Shown one piece after another: positions 59,895-64,000 of a stretch of DNA of 64,000 nucleotides (position 1 is its first letter; the number at the start of each line of letters is the position of its first letter). The notes beneath the pieces are model-generated. The model did not search any database. It saw only the letters and a program-made list of their open reading frames with translations, and was not told the origin of the DNA. This DNA comes from an uncultured beta proteobacterium (GTDB lineage Bacteria; Pseudomonadota; Gammaproteobacteria; Burkholderiales; Burkholderiaceae_E): contig CAIZNI010000015.1 in assembly GCA_903934295.1 (NCBI GenBank), positions 158,816 to 222,815 of the forward strand. The letters run 5' to 3'. Made by a program: the position numbers and the translations under genes.

Positions 59895-60905
59895 ATGAAA
59901 TTTCGTCGACTGGGCCGCAGCAATCTCGAGGTGTCCCAGCTGTGCCTGGGCACGATGATGTTCGGCGACCAGACCGATGCCGCGGCCAGTGCCGACATCG
60001 TCGCCGCAGCGCGCGAGCGGAGTGTCAACTTCATCGACACCGCCGATGTCTACAGCGTCGGCCGATCGGAGGAAGTGGTGGGTCGGCTGATCGCCGATGA
60101 TCGCGACCGCTGGATTCTCGCGACCAAGATGGGCAACCGGATGTCCGGGCGGCGCAACGAGTCGCACTATTCGCGCAAGTGGGTCATCCAGGCCGCCGAG
60201 GCCAGCCTCGCGCGACTGGGCACCGACTACATCGACATCCTCTATCTGCACCGCGACTTCGAGGACGAGAACCTGGAAGAGCCGCTGCGCGCGCTCGACG
60301 ACCTGATCCGCGCCGGCAAGATCCGCTACTACGGGGTCTCGAATTTCCGCGGCTGGCGGATCGCCGAGATGGTCCGCCTGGCCGGCACCATCGGGATGCC
60401 GGCGCCGGCCGTGTGCCAGCCCTACTACAACCTGCTCAATCGCATGCCCGAGGTCGACCTGCTGCCGGCCTGCGGCTACTACGGCCTGGGGGTGGTGCCC
60501 TACAGCCCGGTGGCCCGCGGGGTGCTGACCGGCAAGTACCTGCCCGGGCAGGCGCCGGCGGCGGATTCCCGCGCCGGACGCGGGGACCGTCGGCTGATGG
60601 AGACCGAGTGGCGGCCCGAGTCGATCGAGATCGCCCAGCGGCTGGCGGTTCATGCCCGCGAGCGCGGCGTGACGCCGACCCAGTTCGCGGTGGCCTGGGT
60701 ACTGGCCTGCCAGCACGTGAGCTCGGTGATCGGCGGGCCGCGCACGCTGGCGCAGTGGCTCGATTATTTTGGCGCCGAGGATTTCGCGTGGACCGATGCC
60801 GATGAGCAACGGGTCGATGCGCAGGTCGTGCCGGGCCATTCGTCCACGCCGGGCTATCACGACCCCTCGTATCCGTTCTACGGTCGGCGCAAGGCCGGCG
60901 CCTGA
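59895..60905 (+). CDS. Aldo/keto reductase
   Basis: 336 residues, TIM-barrel AKR. N-terminus KFRRLGRSNLEVSQLCLGTMMFGDQTD; catalytic tetrad visible as Asp and Tyr in NFIDTADVYSVGRSEE, Lys in ILATKMG and His in YLHRDF; cofactor-binding YYGVSNFRGW and PYSPVARGVLTGKY. It reduces an aldehyde or ketone with NADPH; substrate unknown. A CGGAG site precedes the ATG, 79 bases after the sigma gene, so it may be part of the sigma factor's regulon or transcript, though this is only positional. Confidence 0.9.
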   Translation: MKFRRLGRSNLEVSQLCLGTMMFGDQTDAAASADIVAAARERSVNFIDTADVYSVGRSEEVVGRLIADDRDRWILATKMGNRMSGRRNESHYSRKWVIQAAEASLARLGTDYIDILYLHRDFEDENLEEPLRALDDLIRAGKIRYYGVSNFRGWRIAEMVRLAGTIGMPAPAVCQPYYNLLNRMPEVDLLPACGYYGLGVVPYSPVARGVLTGKYLPGQAPAADSRAGRGDRRLMETEWRPESIEIAQRLAVHARERGVTPTQFAVAWVLACQHVSSVIGGPRTLAQWLDYFGAEDFAWTDADEQRVDAQVVPGHSSTPGYHDPSYPFYGRRKAGA

Positions 60906-60971
60906 GGCAATCGGTCGGTTTCGCTGGTTCAAATTCGAAACGAGGCTTGGAATCCGGCCTTCCGAGCCACG

Positions 60972-61001
60972 TTGACATCCCCGACAGGCGCATGGTCTAG
61001 T
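60972..61001 (+). promoter_or_regulatory. Candidate sigma-70 promoter for the CoA transferase operon
   Basis: A perfect TTGACA at 60972-60977 is followed after 18 bases by TCTAGT (60996-61001), four of six matches to the -10. This is the best -35 in the intergenic gaps of the window. Transcription would start about 145 bases upstream of the CoA transferase ATG, leaving a long leader that holds the hairpins at 61051-61081. Confidence 0.5.
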
Positions 61002-61050
61002 TGCTCCGCCAAACCGCCAGCGGGCCCGTCCAGAGCCTGCTGCCACCGCG

Positions 61051-61081
61051 CCGGACCCCGACGGGGTCCGGGGCTCCCCGG
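61051..61081 (+). other. Overlapping hairpins in the CoA transferase leader
   Basis: Hairpin A pairs CCGGACCCC (61051-61059) with GGGGTCCGG (61063-61071) around a GAC loop, a perfect 9-bp stem. Hairpin B pairs CCGGGG (61068-61073) with CCCCGG (61076-61081). They share 61068-61071 and so cannot both form fully. Neither is followed by a T-run. Confidence 0.6.
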
Positions 61082-61154
61082 GAGACGAATTGAGCATCCA
61101 GCACCTGACCGGGCCCCTGCGCCCGGGTTCGGCCGCCACGGCCACCGGCCGCCA

Positions 61155-63653
61155 ATGAGCGCCGCCGCCACTGCCGTCGAATCGGCTGTCAGCCCCGGCA
61201 CCGGACCCTACGCCGGCCTTCGGATTCTCGAGCTCGGCGCGCTGCCGGCAGCGTCCTACTGCGCCCGCCTGTTTGCCGATTTCGGGGCGGATGTTTTGAA
61301 GATTGAACCGCCGGACGGGGATCCGACGCGCGAGTCGGCGCCCTTGCTGGACGAGGGCGACGCGGGTCTGCGCAGCGGCTGGTTCGCCTACCTGAACTTC
61401 GGCAAGCGCAGTCGGGTCATCGATGCCGCCAGCCCGGCCGACCGGGCGCATCTGCAGTCGCTGCTGGCGCAGGCCGATGTGGTCGTCGACGCGCTCACGC
61501 CGGCCGATCGCGCGGCGCTGGGTGTCGATCACGACGCGCTGCGCCAGGCGCATCCCGCTTTGGTACTGGCCGACATCAGCTGGTTCGGGTGCAGCGGGCC
61601 CTATGCCGGGTACGCGGGCACCGATGCGATCTGCCGGGCGCTCGGTGGCCAGGCCCAGTTGGTCGGGCCGGCCGACGGCCCGCCGCTGCTGCTGCCCGAT
61701 TACCAGTCGGCGATCGTGGCGGGGCTGTCGGGCCACATCGCGCTGGCGGCAAGCCTGCCCGGACCGGGGCGCGCCGCCGGGGTGCGCTGGGAAGTGAGTG
61801 TCCTGGAGGCGGTGGTCGCACTGGCGGAATATCAAGGCTGCGAGGCGCAGCCCTCCGGGCGCGGCCAGCCGCGTCTGGGCATCAACCGGTTCACCCCGAC
61901 CTATCCGATGGGCGTGTATCGCTGTCGCGAGGGCTGGCTGGGCATCACCGTGGTCACGCCGCAGCAATGGACCTCGCTGTGCGAACTGCTCGGCATGGAC
62001 GACCTGGCCCACCACCCGGATTACCACATGGGTCCGGACCGGCTGCGCTTTGCCGACACACTCGAGCCGCGGATCATCGCGGCCCTGGCCACCGACACCG
62101 CCGCCCGGTGGTTCGAGCGCGGCCTGCAGGCCCGGCTGCCGTTTGCCATCGTGCCCGACATGGCCGGTGTGCTGGCCACCCAGGCGTTTCGCGAGCGCGG
62201 CGCGATCGTGCCGCTGCGCGCCGGTTCGCGCCGCTTCGAGGCGCCGCGCTCGCCGCTGCACCTGACCCGCACGCCGCCCGCGGCCGGGGGCGAGGTGCCC
62301 GCGCTGGGTGCGCCGCCGGACGCGCCGGACTGGTCCGGCGAGCGGCTGACGCCGGTCTTTCGTGGGCCGGCCCGACGCGCGGGGCCCGACGTCGGACCTC
62401 TCAGCGGGCTGCGGATCATCGACCTGTCGATGGGCTGGGCGGGGCCGCTGTGCACGCGGCACATGGCCGACCTGGGCGCCGATGTCATCAAGGTCGAGGC
62501 CTGCGGCTATCCCGACTGGTGGCGCGGTACCAGCCAGAGCATGGCCGACTTCGAGAACCGGCTGTTCGAGAAGTACCCGCGTTTCCTGGCGATGAACCGC
62601 AACAAGCGCGGCATCACCCTCGATCTGACCGCGCCCGACGGGGCGGCGCTGCTCAAGGAACTGGTGCGCGGGGCCGACGCGGTGGTCGAGAACTATTCCA
62701 GCCAGGTGCTGCCCAAGCTGGGCCTGGCCTATCGCGACCTGTGCGCGGTCAATCCGTCGCTGGTGATGGTCTCGATGGCGGCCTATGGCGCCAGCGGCCC
62801 CTGGAGCGACTGCCGCGCCTACGGGTCGACCCTGGAGCAGGGCAGCGGCCTGCCCAGCGTGTCGGGCCGCGAAGGCGATCCGCCGGTGATGAACCACATC
62901 GCCCACGGCGATGCGGTCGGCGGGCTCAATGCCGCCTGCGCGCTGCTGGCGGCCCTGCGCCATCGCGAACAGACCGGCGAGGGGCAGCACGTCGATCTCG
63001 CGCAGGTCGAGTGCATGCTGCCGTTTGCCGCGCCCTGGGTGATCGAGCAGTCGGCCAATGGCCGGGTGTCGCCGCGAACGGGCAACCGCCACGCCAGTTT
63101 CGCGCCGCATGGTTTGTACCGCTGCCAGGGCGACGATGCCTGGGTGCTGGTGGCGGTGACCGACGACGCTGCCTGGCAGGCGCTGTGCCGGGTGATCGGC
63201 GCGCCGGCGCTGGCCGCCGACCCGGCGCTCGCGAATGCCGCCGGACGGCGCGCGCAGGCCGATCGCCTCGACGCGGCAGTGGCGGCCTGGTGCGCGCAGC
63301 GCGGGTCCGATGACGCCATGCGCACGCTGCAGACGGGTGGCGTGCCGGCCGGCGCGGTGCTGGCGCCGGTGGCGCTGTATGCCGATCCGCACCTGATCGC
63401 CCGCCACTTCCTGCAGACGGTCGACCGTGCCCATGTGGGCCCCCATCCGCTCGTCTCGGCACCGTATCGACGGGGCGTCGGACCGGTGCCGGTGCGCTGG
63501 CCGGCGCCGACCATGGGCCAGTTCAACCGGGAAGTGCTCACCGGTGTCCTCGGTCTGGACGACGCGGCGCTCGAGCGGCTCACCCGGCTGGGGGTGATCG
63601 GCGAGGCGGCGCTGCCGCCCACCCAGCGCAAGCGTTCCGCGCGCGCGGGCTGA
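61155..63653 (+). CDS. Two-domain CaiB/BaiF (family III) CoA transferase
   Basis: 832 residues, about twice a single CaiB protein, made of two homologous halves (about 20-400 and 415-825). Half 1: LRILELGALPAASYCARLFADFGADVLKIEPPDGDP and GCSGPYAGYAGTDAICRALGGQAQLVG, where the Asp in GTDA sits at the catalytic position of family III enzymes. Half 2: LRIIDLSMGWAGPLCTRHMADLGADVIKVEACGYPDWWRG and GASGPWSDCRAYGSTLEQGSGLPSV, with Gly at that position. Family enzymes transfer CoA between organic acids; double-domain forms occur in acyl-CoA degradation. The ATG at 61155 is followed by the domain after 20 residues. A biotin carboxylase gene starts 8 bases later, so both belong to one operon. Confidence 0.9.
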   Translation: MSAAATAVESAVSPGTGPYAGLRILELGALPAASYCARLFADFGADVLKIEPPDGDPTRESAPLLDEGDAGLRSGWFAYLNFGKRSRVIDAASPADRAHLQSLLAQADVVVDALTPADRAALGVDHDALRQAHPALVLADISWFGCSGPYAGYAGTDAICRALGGQAQLVGPADGPPLLLPDYQSAIVAGLSGHIALAASLPGPGRAAGVRWEVSVLEAVVALAEYQGCEAQPSGRGQPRLGINRFTPTYPMGVYRCREGWLGITVVTPQQWTSLCELLGMDDLAHHPDYHMGPDRLRFADTLEPRIIAALATDTAARWFERGLQARLPFAIVPDMAGVLATQAFRERGAIVPLRAGSRRFEAPRSPLHLTRTPPAAGGEVPALGAPPDAPDWSGERLTPVFRGPARRAGPDVGPLSGLRIIDLSMGWAGPLCTRHMADLGADVIKVEACGYPDWWRGTSQSMADFENRLFEKYPRFLAMNRNKRGITLDLTAPDGAALLKELVRGADAVVENYSSQVLPKLGLAYRDLCAVNPSLVMVSMAAYGASGPWSDCRAYGSTLEQGSGLPSVSGREGDPPVMNHIAHGDAVGGLNAACALLAALRHREQTGEGQHVDLAQVECMLPFAAPWVIEQSANGRVSPRTGNRHASFAPHGLYRCQGDDAWVLVAVTDDAAWQALCRVIGAPALAADPALANAAGRRAQADRLDAAVAAWCAQRGSDDAMRTLQTGGVPAGAVLAPVALYADPHLIARHFLQTVDRAHVGPHPLVSAPYRRGVGPVPVRWPAPTMGQFNREVLTGVLGLDDAALERLTRLGVIGEAALPPTQRKRSARAG

Positions 63654-63660
63654 CCCTGCC

Positions 63661-64000
63661 ATGAAGAAACTGCTGATCGCCAACCGCGGCGAGATCGCCA
63701 TCCGCATCGCCCGCGCCGCCGCCGCCCTGGGCGTGACCACCGTCTCGGTCCATTCACAGGACGACGCGGCCTCGCTGCATGTGCGCAAGTCCGATGCCAG
63801 CCACGCGCTGCCCGGCACCGGCGTGCCGGCCTATCTGGACATCGAGGCGATCATCGCCGCGGCGCTGCAGACCGGCTGCGACGCGGTGCATCCGGGCTAC
63901 GGATTCCTGAGCGAGAACCCCGCTTTCGCCCAGCGCTGCGCGCAGGCCGGGCTGACCTTCGTCGGTCCTTCGCCGCACACGCTGGACCTGTTCGGCGACA
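63661..64000 (+). CDS. Biotin carboxylase domain of an acyl-CoA carboxylase (5' part)
   Basis: First 113 residues of a biotin carboxylase: KKLLIANRGEIAIRIARAAAALGVTTVSVHSQDD, then DASHALPGTGVPAYLDIEAIIAAALQTGCDAVHPGYGFLSENPAFA and FVGPSPHTLDLFGD. The motif order matches AccC and the N-termini of propionyl-, methylcrotonyl- and geranyl-CoA carboxylases and of pyruvate carboxylase. The phrase TGCDAVHPGYGFLSEN is invariant in the family. It follows the two-domain CoA transferase by 7 bases, suggesting a dedicated acyl-CoA carboxylation pathway rather than fatty-acid synthesis. The gene runs off the window end. Confidence 0.9.
   Translation, partial: MKKLLIANRGEIAIRIARAAAALGVTTVSVHSQDDAASLHVRKSDASHALPGTGVPAYLDIEAIIAAALQTGCDAVHPGYGFLSENPAFAQRCAQAGLTFVGPSPHTLDLFGD

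Noticed and set aside
59736..63818. A 1360-codon open frame on the minus strand opposite the CoA transferase and aldo/keto reductase genes
   Set aside because: Composition is Arg/Gly/His/Gln-rich with no recognisable domain, and it is antisense to well-supported genes; long antisense frames are expected at this GC content.

Overview
The window is GC-rich (very roughly 68-70 % by eye), tightly packed bacterial chromosome from what looks like a betaproteobacterium of the order Burkholderiales. The indications are a Bug/TctC-type solute receptor, a BPSS1780-type membrane protein next to a homoserine kinase of the aminoglycoside-phosphotransferase fold, an xseB-ispA-dxs cluster followed by folE2, and frequent ATGA start/stop overlaps. 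I see no rRNA, tRNA, insertion sequence, prophage or CRISPR array. About 50 protein genes fill the window; both end genes are cut by the window edge.

Layout. 1-4888 (minus): an operon of TonB-dependent receptor, YfiR-like periplasmic protein and CHASE8-type hybrid histidine kinase, in effect a YfiBNR-like sensor whose output is a phosphorelay. 4977-5979: a nucleoside deaminase and a MaoC-fold protein. 6059-9324 (minus): a MacAB-like export system (adaptor, permease, ATPase), divergent from a ChrA chromate transporter. 10871-21347: a catabolic/uptake island with PhyH-type dioxygenase, LivKHMGF branched-chain-type ABC importer and Bug receptor on the minus strand, divergent from HyuA-HyuB (hydantoinase/oxoprolinase) on the plus strand, with a 17-bp palindrome between them. 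21400-25606: M17 aminopeptidase, a second MaoC-fold protein, an ABM-domain protein, a GST and SerC. 25948-32301: SulP permease, UvrD helicase, BPSS1780-type membrane protein, homoserine kinase and a LOG-family nucleotide hydrolase. 32300-36862: PolA (whose start codon overlaps the divergent LOG start codon), a secreted dienelactone hydrolase and a ZIP metal transporter preceded by a tandem repeat that forms a chain of micro-ORFs.

36903-39502 (minus): P-loop kinase-like protein, rhodanese and Rieske oxygenase. 39773-43799 (plus): xseB-ispA-dxs-folE2 (isoprenoid and folate precursors). 43972-53018: a signalling block with a degenerate GGDEF-EAL protein, two large hybrid kinases, a PhnD-like binding protein and a YajQ-family protein. 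53049-59815: GNAT acetyltransferase, Uup ABC-F ATPase, Bcr/CflA efflux pump, an OmpR/EnvZ-type two-component pair and a sigma factor without an adjacent anti-sigma gene. 59895-64000: aldo/keto reductase, a two-domain CaiB/BaiF CoA transferase with a hairpin-bearing leader, and the start of a biotin carboxylase.

The main themes are signal transduction (three hybrid kinases, one classical pair, one sigma factor, an EAL protein) and scavenging or catabolism of organic compounds. Housekeeping genes are interspersed. The most unusual local structure is the four-copy 14-bp repeat at 36036-36091.
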